A DNA stretch of 64,000 bases from Clostridia bacterium (GCA_026418275.1 JAOABQ010000077.1:1-64000); one strand, 5' to 3'. Counted from the first letter of the stretch, positions 1 through 9,178 are shown. The notes: generated by a model from the letters alone, not told the origin. Made by a program: numbers and translations.

Positions 1-19
1 AGATGTGTATAAGAGACAG
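1..19 (+). other. Residual Nextera transposase adapter (artefact)
   Basis: The first 19 bases read AGATGTGTATAAGAGACAG, the mosaic-end adapter added by Nextera tagmentation. This is library sequence, not genome. It shows that position 20 is the first biological base and that the window begins at a raw contig end. Confidence 0.95.
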
Positions 20-425
20 GTTTCCATGAAGGAACATTTTCAGGATTGCATAAAGCTACAACCCTATGGGCACCTAATTCTTCAAAACCATATTGTAAAA
101 CCCTTTTGCATGCTTCAGTAGCAAATCCCTTTCCGTAAAATTTAGGATTAAAAATATATCCAAGCTCCCAAGTCATAAATTCATATGGTTCCTTTTGGTT
201 AAAGTACAGATGTCCAATCATTTTTTCAGTTTCCTTATGGCAGACAGCTAAAAAAATATTATCCTGCGAACGCTCTAAAGCAAGTTCTTTACACTCGTCT
301 ACATTTTTTATAGGATCATCTGGTTCATACTTTAAAACATCTTTTTGAGAAAGATATTCAAACAAGTCATTATAATCTTCAACTTTAAAATTACGGATTA
401 TTAGCCTTTCTGGAGACATTACCAT
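20..425 (-). CDS. GNAT-family N-acetyltransferase, 3' end missing
   Basis: This is a RimJ/RimL-type GNAT protein, expected to transfer acetyl from acetyl-CoA to an amine; the substrate is unknown. It starts MVMSPERLIIRNF, and the acetyl-CoA-binding region is visible as YGKGFATEA followed by HRVVALCNPENVPS. The ATG at 425 has a GAAAGGTAG ribosome site about ten bases upstream. The last 30 or so residues of the fold (usually an Asn-x-x-Ser helix and a KxGF motif) are cut off by the contig end and adapter. It lies outside the left tRNA repeat, so it belongs to host DNA or to a neighbouring element. Confidence 0.85.
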
Positions 426-575
426 TAAAACCACTACCTTTCTTGAATATTTTATATGATTTTAGGCTTTTTTACACTAATTTATAGAATTTACTAGACT
501 AAGAAAGGAATTAAAAAGTAATAAAAAAACCTGAAACACTGATTTCTCAACACTTCAAGGTTCTTTTAATGTGAA

Positions 576-617
576 GCCCTCAACCAGAATGGAACTGGTG
601 ACCTCATCCTTACCATG
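576..617 (-). other. Left att site: 3' half of tRNA-Thr(GGU)
   Basis: Read on the minus strand this is the anticodon loop ATGGTAA (anticodon GGT), anticodon-stem strand GGATG, variable loop AGGTC, T-stem ACCAG/CTGGT and acceptor strand TGAGGGC of a threonine tRNA. No 5' half lies upstream on the minus strand. The T-loop reads TTCCATT instead of TTCGATT, so this copy has lost the invariant G of the loop. The same 42 bases occur at 14533-14574 with that single difference. Confidence 0.85.
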
Positions 618-699
618 ATTCAAGTTTAATTTACACACACGCCACCAATCGCTTGATATCATAGGGCTATAGCAATCTAAATCTATTAAAAATACAATT

Positions 700-720
700 A
701 GTACACCATCCGTACACCAT
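700..720 (+). repeat. Putative integrase arm-type sites, left end (two copies)
   Basis: GTACACCAT occurs twice, 11 bases apart, 83 bases inside the left tRNA fragment. Three copies of the same word lie just after the int stop codon at the other end of element 1 (14361-14393). Short direct repeats near both ends, inside the core sites, are typical arm-type binding sites of tyrosine integrases with an AP2-like N-terminal domain. Confidence 0.65.
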
Positions 721-775
721 GGAACTTAATGGCAATTTGCTAAAACTGTATATTCTCTATATCCCTTACTAAAAA

Positions 776-1288
776 TTATACTCCCCAATATTCTATAGTT
801 ACATATAAATACTCATCTTCACTCATAACAAACCCATAACTGAAATCCTCAGCGATTACTATTAAATCATCATGCATCTCATTCATCAATTTAGATATAA
901 TACTCCTACACTCTGTAAATGGCAATTTTGTTGCAATTGGATAATCTAAATATAGCCTGTTACTACTTCGAAAGTAATAACCAAAAGTTGATGGATAAAA
1001 TAAAACATTCTCATCCTCAAAACATCTATATTCATTAAAAATCCAATTCAGCATTTCCTTTAACTTGTTAACTTCATACTGGAATCTTATAGCTTTTATA
1101 TCACCTGATTTTATTTTCTCATAAACCCTTTTATGTAATTCCTTACATAGCTGGTAATCAACAAAACATCTATCAGAAATTAGTACTCCGTGATGCTCAT
1201 TTAAATCGCTTATGAGTTGTATTTGAGCCTGTTTTATCTTATTTTTAATCATTAATTTTTCTAGTTTTTGCTTGCTTTCAATATCCAT
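776..1288 (-). CDS. Unrecognised 170-residue protein downstream of the STAND gene
   Basis: I do not recognise this soluble protein. The first 80 residues are charged and predicted helical (MDIESKQKLEKLMIKNKIK). The second half is aromatic-rich and ends in VTIEYWGV. There is no signal peptide or membrane segment. It starts 29 bases after the STAND gene stop, with a GGGAGAGAT ribosome site, so the two are almost certainly cotranscribed. It could be a partner or regulator of the STAND protein or an independent immunity-type protein; the position argues for co-function but the sequence does not prove it. Confidence 0.7.
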   Translation of the reverse strand: MDIESKQKLEKLMIKNKIKQAQIQLISDLNEHHGVLISDRCFVDYQLCKELHKRVYEKIKSGDIKAIRFQYEVNKLKEMLNWIFNEYRCFEDENVLFYPSTFGYYFRSSNRLYLDYPIATKLPFTECRSIISKLMNEMHDDLIVIAEDFSYGFVMSEDEYLYVTIEYWGV

Positions 1289-1317
1289 ATCTCTCCCTCA
1301 AAACTATGTAACCGCCA

Positions 1318-4300
1318 CTAATACTCATTTATATATTTCCTTCTTCTAGCTCTTTCTAGGTTCATTTTATAACCCTCAATCATTTTACAGATGTATTCCA
1401 TATGCATCAAAAATTCTAAAGATTTTGTTAAGGGTAAAAACGATTCCCAAAGGTTTATACAATCTTCTATATCCTTTTCCTCATTACTAGTAACTCTTCC
1501 ACCCCTACGGAAATTTAAAGCCTTAAAAATATCTATATCATTATTGTGTTTTAATAAGATGTCCACAAATTCAGCAGATTCATTAAAGTAAATATTTGAA
1601 ATAGGTATAAATATTAACTGAATAATGTTGTTATTCTTACAATTTTCAGATATAGCCCTTTTTAAGTACTCATTTTCTTTGATTTTGTCAAAGCCGAAAA
1701 ACTGGTTTATATAGTGCCAGTTTGTGTTAAGACGGTCCAATGAATTCTCGTCTTCATCAGAAAAGAACATTATAACTTTATCAATAATATCTTTATAGTT
1801 ATCCATTTTCCAAATAAACTTATATTGCCTATTGGCATAAAGTGAACTTAACCTATCATTATCACCTTTTAAACAGGACAAATACTCTAAAATAAAATCA
1901 CTATTTTCCCCTAGTAAGTGCTGCATTGTTTCTCCACTATGGTCAAACAACCTATCATTTTTACATGAATATAGATATATTGTTTTTAGCAGGTTATAGT
2001 CATGATTTACTTTCTCCAGGATATTTGGCACATAATATAATAATCTTAGGTTATAATTCATGTCATTCAACTTTTCAGCCAGTGAATGCAAAACCTCACT
2101 ATATAATTTTTTGTCGTATTTATAAAACTTATCTAGTGCCTCAAACCGTATATATGCATTTTTCTGCATATTCCTATATACGCTTTTTAATTTTTCTATG
2201 TAATTACTATTAATCTGTTCCTCTGGTAGATACTCAAAAGTTCTTAATAACCATTCATGTCTGTATTGAAAATCATATTTTTCAATTATTAAAACTAAAT
2301 TACCGTATTGTTCTGGATTATTCTCGCTTAAAACTTTACACATTGGATAACTAATTTTTATTTCATTTTTATGTTGAATAATATATTCAATAAATTCAAA
2401 ATACATATGGATACTCTTTATAATTAAGTCTTTTAGTATATAACCTATTGATTCATAATACTGATATTCAGTATGTCCTTGTGCATTCTGTAATATCAAA
2501 ACAAGCTGCTCGTATAACTTGCAATATTGATTTATATCATAATCTTTAAAATACTCTTTTATATTCTGTTCCCTTAATTCTTCTATCTGCTCATGGGTAT
2601 ATTTGTCCTCAAGAATTAGTTCTCTCCTGTCATATTCATCATATAGCAACTTTGAAATAATAACAGTATCATTCCTAAATCTTCCTCTTAACTCATTTAA
2701 TCTATCATCCTCGATATTATTGAACTCAAGGAAATCTATATACTTATTTATAGCACTACAAGACATATAATCTAAATTATCAAGCTTATCCATAAAGAAA
2801 TTTGAAAAATAGTTAAAATCATAAATAACTATTTCTTTATCAAGGTTGTAAGCTAATGATTGAATATATTTATTTATAAAATCCCCAATATTAGATTTGC
2901 TTAGAACCATAAATAACCCCTCAAGGAGTATTGTTCTTAACTCTTTCATACCATCAGTTAATTCTATATTAAAGTTTGTAAATAGCACCTCACGTTGTTT
3001 AAATAACTTCTGGCTGACATCGCTATGATGTATTTTAAGGAAATCGAAAGATAGATTGTATAGAAAATCACCATACAATTTATTAGATTTAGCTTTAGAA
3101 ACAATAAAACATACAAACTCTTTCTGCCTGCGGTAATCATGATAATAACTATTTAAATCATAAAAAACACTTTCCTTAATAACAGCCATAACTTGAAGAA
3201 AAACATCAGGCTTCTTCTCCAAATACTGGAATAGCAAATCAAACGACATATTTAAGTAATCATCAAAGTTTGTAAGTTTTTTTATTGTTTTAATGTTAAA
3301 GTCACTAATATGCCCATAGTTTTTGCTTTCTGGGAATACGAACTTAATGTCTTTCTCATATACTGGTAGTTTATCTACTTGATTTTTTGTTGTAAGTAGC
3401 GTTTCCAAAGGCTTTACAAACCAGAAAACATCAATAATGTCTCCGAATTTATCCTCATCAAACTGATTTTCAACCCATATTCTATCAATATGTGGTTTAA
3501 TACAATTTACAACTTTCGTGAAATCAAATGTGCTTAACATAGGATATATTACATCAGTCATTTTCTCTTTATATGTATAAAAGAAATGATTTAATACTAG
3601 CGAGAAGTCCACTATTTGTTCCTCTATTAATGTGTAGTAGCAGAAATATGTAGCTAGAACTTGGTCTGATATTTTTATAACCTCATTATTATATATATCT
3701 ACAACTTCTAACTCATATAAACGTCTTATCATACCCCAAAGTTGTGCCTCTTCAAAATTAAAAAATTGTTTAACTTTGGAGTACGTCTCGCTGGCTTTGT
3801 CTAAACTCTGAAAATAACATAATATACCTAACGTAATTAATAAATCGGGGCTCTGTGCAGTAACCTTTTCTAATATTGAACCAAAATAGTTTCTATAAAT
3901 GTTAGATACATCTCTAAGAGATTCTATTGTATTTTGTTCCTTAGCAACTATTGCTGCCATAATAGCTAATCTAGGATTTCCGCTAGATACAGTACAAATT
4001 CTATCTAAATACAAGTGGTTTTTTATACCAATACTCTCTGACATTAATATCTTTTTTAAATTTTCATCACTTAACTCTTCTAGTTCAAAAGTATCATGCA
4101 TAATATCCTGTAAATTTGTTTCAACTTCCATTAAAGCATAATCCCTAACTGTAAGAATAAGTTTAAAGTTATTCTTTTGAACCAATTTGACTATATTACT
4201 TATTCTTTCAAATCTGTTTGCATCATCAATCAACAAAATATAAGAACCTGTACCAGAAAAATATGTTTGGAGATCACTATATATATTTTCTCCGTTACTG

Positions 4301-5016
4301 GATAAACAATATACCTCAAATTCAGGATGTTTATTTACGTAGTTCTTCATTACTTCTAAAGATAATCTTGTCTTTCCTATACCTGCTTTTCCATAAACAA
4401 TAATAACATCATTATTTTCTAGTTTTTCAAGCATACTCTTCATTTCATCTTCTCTAAACATAAACTCATTATCTAATGGAGTAGAGAAAATGACATTTCT
4501 TTGAGGTTTTATAAATACATCATATGAAATAACTTGTCCCGAATCAATTTCTATTCCAAAGTATTCCTTAGCAATGTAAGGAAATTTATTATTTAAATAC
4601 TGAGATATTACACTAATATCAAAATGTTCAAATAAAACACCATTACTTTTACATCTGTCAACAAGCAATTTTAATTCTTCTTGGGACATTACTGTATTGT
4701 AGCATACAATAATTTTATATATATCTTCCCGTGAAATACCTGTTTTGTTTTTATCAAGGCATTTATCTATATCCTTATCAAACTTTTCATAGACACCTTT
4801 TTCCTGTACTGTGTATTCAATATCAACAAACTTTCCATTTGGCAATAATATAAAGGAATCAGGAGTACCCTTAATTGTTTTATCCGTACCAATTTGTCCT
4901 CCAGACTTTGTAATCTTTCCATATCCTAATGCAAATAGTAACTCATTACATAAGTTTTGGAAACGACCGCCCTCTAAACTTTTCAACTCTGATTCTATTC
5001 TTGTTAGTCTCGACAT
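1318..5016 (-). CDS. STAND NTPase with restriction-endonuclease-like N-terminus, candidate antiphage protein
   Basis: Residues 10-80 resemble a PD-(D/E)xK-type domain: an SGGQIGTDKTIKGTPDS stretch with Asp53, then FVDIEYT with Glu67, where the usual Lys after ExK is not conserved. Residues 185-400 form a P-loop STAND module with Walker A GKAGIGKT (209-216), Walker B LLIDDANR (261-268) and an ILTVRD sensor strand. The remaining 800 residues are helical, as in TPR-like sensor arms of Avs/nSTAND proteins. In that family a phage protein is sensed, the NTPase oligomerises and the effector acts. The ATG at 5016 is preferred over the upstream TTG at 5022, which sits on top of the GGGGTGA ribosome site. 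The family assignment is firm; a defence role is inferred. Confidence 0.8.
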   Translation of the reverse strand: MSRLTRIESELKSLEGGRFQNLCNELLFALGYGKITKSGGQIGTDKTIKGTPDSFILLPNGKFVDIEYTVQEKGVYEKFDKDIDKCLDKNKTGISREDIYKIIVCYNTVMSQEELKLLVDRCKSNGVLFEHFDISVISQYLNNKFPYIAKEYFGIEIDSGQVISYDVFIKPQRNVIFSTPLDNEFMFREDEMKSMLEKLENNDVIIVYGKAGIGKTRLSLEVMKNYVNKHPEFEVYCLSSNGENIYSDLQTYFSGTGSYILLIDDANRFERISNIVKLVQKNNFKLILTVRDYALMEVETNLQDIMHDTFELEELSDENLKKILMSESIGIKNHLYLDRICTVSSGNPRLAIMAAIVAKEQNTIESLRDVSNIYRNYFGSILEKVTAQSPDLLITLGILCYFQSLDKASETYSKVKQFFNFEEAQLWGMIRRLYELEVVDIYNNEVIKISDQVLATYFCYYTLIEEQIVDFSLVLNHFFYTYKEKMTDVIYPMLSTFDFTKVVNCIKPHIDRIWVENQFDEDKFGDIIDVFWFVKPLETLLTTKNQVDKLPVYEKDIKFVFPESKNYGHISDFNIKTIKKLTNFDDYLNMSFDLLFQYLEKKPDVFLQVMAVIKESVFYDLNSYYHDYRRQKEFVCFIVSKAKSNKLYGDFLYNLSFDFLKIHHSDVSQKLFKQREVLFTNFNIELTDGMKELRTILLEGLFMVLSKSNIGDFINKYIQSLAYNLDKEIVIYDFNYFSNFFMDKLDNLDYMSCSAINKYIDFLEFNNIEDDRLNELRGRFRNDTVIISKLLYDEYDRRELILEDKYTHEQIEELREQNIKEYFKDYDINQYCKLYEQLVLILQNAQGHTEYQYYESIGYILKDLIIKSIHMYFEFIEYIIQHKNEIKISYPMCKVLSENNPEQYGNLVLIIEKYDFQYRHEWLLRTFEYLPEEQINSNYIEKLKSVYRNMQKNAYIRFEALDKFYKYDKKLYSEVLHSLAEKLNDMNYNLRLLYYVPNILEKVNHDYNLLKTIYLYSCKNDRLFDHSGETMQHLLGENSDFILEYLSCLKGDNDRLSSLYANRQYKFIWKMDNYKDIIDKVIMFFSDEDENSLDRLNTNWHYINQFFGFDKIKENEYLKRAISENCKNNNIIQLIFIPISNIYFNESAEFVDILLKHNNDIDIFKALNFRRGGRVTSNEEKDIEDCINLWESFLPLTKSLEFLMHMEYICKMIEGYKMNLERARRRKYINEY

Positions 5017-5083
5017 TTTCAAATCACCCCATATTAGCTTCTGTTCATGAGTTTATTGCATATATAAAATGGTATTCTATATC

Positions 5084-5515
5084 TTATGAAACCCATAAAA
5101 TCTTGTCTCTTATAATATTAATACCAATAGCCGAAGTTTCAATATTATAAGTGAACCCCCTACCATACCGTGGACCAACCTGCCATTCTAAAACAATCTT
5201 TTCCTTCCATATATCAATTGCAAATAGCATTCTACCTTCTTTGTAATACATACGGTCTACTGGCTGTGTTGTTGGTTCAAGAGTCAAATCCTCTATACAT
5301 ACAATATCATCTAATGTAATTTTCCAAGCTGCAAGAATATTTCCGATTTTAAAACCATTTTCATCGAAATAATCATGATATTTCACTATTGCACTTTTAG
5401 GTGGATGTCCATAAAAGCTAACATCCATTTCTTTAGATGAATCACGCAATTCCTTCAGAATATTACGGGATTCAATAAGTATCAAATTAATTATCTGTTT
5501 CAAGTCATCATTCAT
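5084..5515 (-). CDS. Unrecognised 143-residue protein in cargo operon
   Basis: I do not recognise this small soluble protein. A helical N-terminus (about 40 residues) is followed by a beta-rich part with WQVGPRYGRGFTYN near the end. The size and alpha-then-beta layout resemble immunity proteins of polymorphic toxins, and the operon begins with a SUKH-like protein, but no motif fixes a family. It lies 17 bases after the 306-residue gene and 67 bases before the STAND start, so it is transcribed with both. Confidence 0.65.
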   Translation of the reverse strand: MNDDLKQIINLILIESRNILKELRDSSKEMDVSFYGHPPKSAIVKYHDYFDENGFKIGNILAAWKITLDDIVCIEDLTLEPTTQPVDRMYYKEGRMLFAIDIWKEKIVLEWQVGPRYGRGFTYNIETSAIGINIIRDKILWVS

Positions 5516-5532
5516 AATGTTTCCACTATACT

Positions 5533-6453
5533 CTAAACATCTCTCTTCTCATCTGGTCTATAAATAATCCTTACATAGTCAGTATCTCTACTGTCCATAT
5601 CTCCCAAATACATCCGTTCATGTTTCGGAACTAATTCATATAACTCTTTCAACCTGGTTCTTCCTTCCTCAGATGGATATTCCAAATATTCGTGATATGC
5701 TTCCCTGCATTTTTCTAAAGATGTTTCATTACCATTTAATTTCTCATAATTATCTACTAATTCCTTATACTTTTCGCTAATATCCGCTGAGTATAATATA
5801 TCAGAAAGCACTACTTCACCAAGACCATCCAAAACTATGCCTGTGGAGCTACTAAAGTTAGTAAAGAATGTGCCATTGTGAAACAATTCTTTTATGCCTT
5901 CTAGACTATAGGTAATTTCAAATTCTGAGTTATAACAATTTACTTTTCCATCTTTGTAAACAACTAAGTTTACAAGATAATTCTTACTTTCTTTATTAAT
6001 GAAGATCGTAAACCCTTTGCCTTCAACAGTTTGATAGAACAAGTCATTTTTCGTATATAATTCTGTTGCCTGTGGAGAGTACTTAATTCTTCGCTTTTCT
6101 AATAAGGCCTTTTCTTCTTTTGAAATCTTATATATATTGGTTAACTTTGGATTGAGTTTTTTAATAATACCTTTTATGTACTTGTAGTAGGTTCTATTGT
6201 TATACTTCCACACTGCGGATTGAATTTTATAACAGCCTAAACCATGTATTGAAATGTTTTCACCCTCGGGCACCTGTGGTAGAAGCCAACTTGTCCTTAA
6301 TTTTTCTTCTAAACCATCTAAATCTACAAGTTCCCAACAATTTACCATTCCGTCTTCATATACATCAACATTTATATAAAAGTACTGTATATTCCTGATG
6401 ATACCAGGCACCTTCGTCCCTTCTACTGTTTTCTGTCTACTTATTTTTTGCAT
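5533..6453 (-). CDS. Unrecognised 306-residue protein with internal duplication
   Basis: I do not recognise the family, but the protein is clearly two copies of one unit. The first (residues about 9-80) contains TVEGTKVPG, VDVYEDGMVNCWEL, LEEKL and IHGLGCYKI. The second (about 140-215) contains TVEGKGF, LVVYKDGKVNCYN, LEGIKEL and LDGLGEVVL. A helical charged tail follows. A GTAGGTGG ribosome site precedes the ATG. There is no signal or membrane segment. The repeated beta-rich unit suggests a ligand-binding or immunity fold; the function is unknown. Confidence 0.65.
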   Translation of the reverse strand: MQKISRQKTVEGTKVPGIIRNIQYFYINVDVYEDGMVNCWELVDLDGLEEKLRTSWLLPQVPEGENISIHGLGCYKIQSAVWKYNNRTYYKYIKGIIKKLNPKLTNIYKISKEEKALLEKRRIKYSPQATELYTKNDLFYQTVEGKGFTIFINKESKNYLVNLVVYKDGKVNCYNSEFEITYSLEGIKELFHNGTFFTNFSSSTGIVLDGLGEVVLSDILYSADISEKYKELVDNYEKLNGNETSLEKCREAYHEYLEYPSEEGRTRLKELYELVPKHERMYLGDMDSRDTDYVRIIYRPDEKRDV

Positions 6454-6512
6454 AATGCCACCTACACTTTTTGTTATTCATTCATTATTTAAATTCATCA
6501 TCTAAAGGTGAT

Positions 6513-7454
6513 TTATATATCATAAACAATGTTCATTATATCAACATCATATAGTTTTGTATCCGACCTTAAAAGAAGCTTTGAGCCTCTACAATCAAAA
6601 CTATCACCTTGAATTTCTTCATTATTCTCGTTAGTAAAAGTGATAATTTTCTTTTCTTGTAACGTATCAGTTTTTATGAACTCAAATAAGTGGTATTCAT
6701 CCCTATTGCTATACCCGCCTCTAAACAAAACATACCTATCATACGTTAAGAAGCCATCTGCCCCAGATAACTTTGGGTCAAAGTAGTCTACTTTTCCATC
6801 TTTGATTTTTCCAAGAAGAAAATCGGTATAGTAATAAAACCAAACCTCATTATCGCTGACTATATTAAGAGCATAACAGTCACAAATAAAGTTATTACCA
6901 TCGTTATTATAAATGTAAACTGTTTCACCATTTTGGTTCCAGGCTCGTAATCCACATGAACCAATAGGATTATCCCACCCATAGTTTCCGAATACACCTT
7001 CATCAAAGTAACTCGTCCAAATTATGCCGCCACTGCTTACTTTAACGTCCTGTATACCATCCCCAAGTAAAAACTCTTTGATAAGGTTTCCATTCAAATC
7101 AAAAATCTTACCGTTCAGGTCATACTTGTTGTGTCCATAGTATCTTGACCGTGCACAAACAAGTAATATATTTGAATCACCTATTGGCTGAACAAAATGA
7201 TAGTTCCACTCCTGATTATCTATGTTAACTGTATATACATTATCATATTGAACAGTAATTACTTTGTAATCATGTTGAGTAGATGTCTGTGTCTGTTGAA
7301 ACATGCCATCTATTCTTTTGGGAACATTATTAACCGCTAAAACATAATAACCATTATCAGCACCTATAGATATGCTTATTATTTGATAACCTTCAATGTA
7401 CTCTTGTAAATCGCATATCATATTTGCTTGGTATTTGTTATTGTTTGCAGACAT
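6513..7454 (-). CDS. Unrecognised 313-residue beta-rich protein
   Basis: This is a soluble, aromatic- and Gly/Asn-rich protein with recurring strands such as YKVITVQYDNVYTVNI, NSNILLVCARSRY and SSGGIIWTSYFDEG, a pattern that suggests a beta-propeller. No family motif is visible. The ATG follows a strong GGAGGTG site. It is the second gene of the six-gene minus-strand operon, 27 bases after the SUKH-like gene. Confidence 0.65.
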   Translation of the reverse strand: MSANNNKYQANMICDLQEYIEGYQIISISIGADNGYYVLAVNNVPKRIDGMFQQTQTSTQHDYKVITVQYDNVYTVNIDNQEWNYHFVQPIGDSNILLVCARSRYYGHNKYDLNGKIFDLNGNLIKEFLLGDGIQDVKVSSGGIIWTSYFDEGVFGNYGWDNPIGSCGLRAWNQNGETVYIYNNDGNNFICDCYALNIVSDNEVWFYYYTDFLLGKIKDGKVDYFDPKLSGADGFLTYDRYVLFRGGYSNRDEYHLFEFIKTDTLQEKKIITFTNENNEEIQGDSFDCRGSKLLLRSDTKLYDVDIMNIVYDI

Positions 7455-7481
7455 TAAGCACCTCCAAAACTATAAATCCCC

Positions 7482-8093
7482 TTAATCCAACCAAAACTTT
7501 ATATTAATATCGTAATCCATATTTGGCTCACTTCGATGCCAATTAAAAATATCATTATATAAAAACGCAGGCAAAGAATTTGCATAAAGTATAACATCAT
7601 TACCATACATGGATAATACAGGGTTTGTTTCACATCTATCAATTACCAAGAATCTATGTGACATTATAGGAAGTATATGAGGTATTTGATTCTCCTCAAT
7701 TTGCTTTTTAGTAATATGAAATGAATCATATATCCATCCAATCATATCTCTAACTAAATTAATATCTCGGGGAAAGGAATAGTACTCAACACCATATGTA
7801 AAAGGTTCCCCCATATTGCTATAAACATTAATTGCATCCTTGTCGGTTCCATTCATGACTTTCAAAAACTCTTTATAAACTACAGGAAAATTAAACCCTA
7901 TTTCTTTCTCAAACTCCTGTATTTCATTATCCGATAAGCCATTTAGCCATCTTGTACCTCTCTGTACCTGAAAGCCAGTAATTCTATAATCTATATCAAC
8001 CGCTTCCCAGTATTTTTCGCTTTCTTTCTTGAAATCTATATAAAAACTTCTTAAATCGCTATACTTGTTTCCAGAATGAATCAAATCTTCCAC
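7482..8093 (-). CDS. SMI1/KNR4 (SUKH)-like protein
   Basis: The SUKH signature is visible in LSDNEIQEFEKEIGFNFPV followed by YKEFLKVMNGTD, then a central region with MYGNDVILYANSLPAFLYN. SUKH proteins are immunity proteins of contact-dependent and polymorphic toxins and also occur in mobile-element cargo. This is the promoter-proximal gene of the minus-strand operon. The start is uncertain: GTG at 8093, or TTG at 8084 closer to an AGAGGTGG site. No toxin gene is adjacent, so its partner, if any, is not in this operon. Confidence 0.75.
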   Translation of the reverse strand: MEDLIHSGNKYSDLRSFYIDFKKESEKYWEAVDIDYRITGFQVQRGTRWLNGLSDNEIQEFEKEIGFNFPVVYKEFLKVMNGTDKDAINVYSNMGEPFTYGVEYYSFPRDINLVRDMIGWIYDSFHITKKQIEENQIPHILPIMSHRFLVIDRCETNPVLSMYGNDVILYANSLPAFLYNDIFNWHRSEPNMDYDINIKFWLD

Positions 8094-8456
8094 CTCTTCT
8101 ACCTAAAAAGTCATTCACGCTTTCTATTCTATCATAACTTCCTGAAATTTACTTTGATTTTGGAACAATACATGACAAATTCACAACGCACTACAACCAC
8201 CAATAAATCAAAAGGTAGCGAAGCCTAGGAAATTTCAGTTTTATAGAATCACTAATTACACCAAGTACTCATTAAAGACCCTTTCGTGCGGTTAAGAAGC
8301 TTGATATTCGCTACAAAAAATCCGCTACTGGGTGGTTTCTTTCATTTTTTTGCGGATTGTTGCACAAAAAATACTTTTATTCTTTTTCTGTGTTAATGTT
8401 GGTGATTTTTTCGATTCTGTCTACTCTATTATTAGGAAGAAAAAAGGAGTGATTTT
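8094..8456. promoter_or_regulatory. Divergent intergenic region between cargo and maintenance modules
   Basis: These 363 bases lie between divergently transcribed operons and must hold promoters for both. An inverted repeat AATCCGC (8319-8325) / GCGGATT (8352-8358) encloses a loop of 26 bases. AAAAAAGGAG just before 8457 is the ribosome site of the next gene. No gene is visible. Confidence 0.5.
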
Positions 8457-8690
8457 ATGAATCCACTGCAAGCTATACTTGATGAATTAAGCTTAACGTC
8501 AAAAATGTTCGCAATTTACTATGGTGCTCCGCAAAGCAGTATCAGAGCCTGCCTAAGCGGTAACGTTGACCGAATCCCCACCAAAGTCAAAAATGCAGTT
8601 GCAAAAGCTGGATACTGTACAGATGAAATTGATAACGAATATGATAGATGGCTAAAGACAGCCTTTACGAAAGGAGAAGATTTAATATGA
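8457..8690 (+). CDS. Small helix-turn-helix-like protein (77 aa)
   Basis: The stretch from LTSKMFAIYYGAPQSSIRAC through GNVDRIPTKV looks like a Cro/XRE-type helix-turn-helix followed by a short acidic tail. It is likely a DNA-binding regulator of the element. A strong AAAAAAGGAG site lies six bases before the ATG. Its TGA overlaps the next ATG (ATGA), so the two genes are translationally coupled. The regulator role is inferred from fold and position only. Confidence 0.6.
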   Translation: MNPLQAILDELSLTSKMFAIYYGAPQSSIRACLSGNVDRIPTKVKNAVAKAGYCTDEIDNEYDRWLKTAFTKGEDLI

Positions 8691-8962
8691 CACTTGGGAA
8701 AGTTATTGACCAACTAATCGAATCAAAGAAACGGTCTGGAATTGCAGGAAATTCTTATGAATACAGTGAGTTTTTGAACTTAAAGAGATACCTTTTAGAG
8801 ATAAAAATGATGCTTGGATGTTTTGCAATTAGTGAAAGTTCTTTAGAAGGCTGTAAAGCCGAATACTTTTCAAACTACAGTCCTTATGCCCCCTCAATAC
8901 AGACAAGGAAAAGTGTTTGGAATCAACTAATGCAATATATAAAGACCCACTATCAAAAGTAA
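8687..8962 (+). CDS. Small unrecognised protein (91 aa) coupled to the HTH gene
   Basis: This is a soluble, mostly helical protein (MTLGKVIDQLIESKKRSG) with no motif I recognise. The start chosen is the ATG overlapping the upstream stop by four bases, with AAAGGAGAAG nine bases before it. An earlier in-frame ATG at 8648 lacks a ribosome site. A hairpin terminator follows at 9006. Confidence 0.6.
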   Translation: MTLGKVIDQLIESKKRSGIAGNSYEYSEFLNLKRYLLEIKMMLGCFAISESSLEGCKAEYFSNYSPYAPSIQTRKSVWNQLMQYIKTHYQK

Positions 8963-9005
8963 CCAACGGCAATTCCATGCGTTCACTCCGCATGATAATT
9001 GATAA

Positions 9006-9042
9006 AAGCTACCCTAACCACTTCTGGGTAGCTTACTTTTCA
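9006..9042 (+). terminator. Rho-independent terminator
   Basis: AAGCTACCC (9006-9014) pairs perfectly with GGGTAGCTT (9026-9034), followed by ACTTTTC. It ends the two-gene HTH unit. Confidence 0.75.
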
Positions 9043-9178
9043 TATAACGAAAATCTATATCCCAATCACCTTCTATAAAAGCAATTTAATACCTGTTGAT
9101 TTTGGGTATGGAATTTTACACAACTTACATGTGACCTTGCCCTGTGTGGGCGGTATAGAGTCTATCAGGAGGTATTTT

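Larger units (their letters stand above)
426..775. other. Left junction region of element 1
   Basis: No gene is visible in these 350 bases. They hold an outer stretch (about 440-575) that resembles the sequence inside the right end of element 1 at about 14395-14532, then a tRNA-Thr 3' half (576-617), then a pair of short direct repeats (700-720). The outer resemblance, including GATTTTAGGC, TTTTACAC and the hairpin before the tRNA fragment, suggests that DNA left of 576 is the int-proximal end of a related element that has lost its integrase. Confidence 0.6.

Noticed and set aside
8319..8358. Terminator in the divergent region
   Set aside because: The AATCCGC/GCGGATT stem has a 26-base loop and no T-tract after it.
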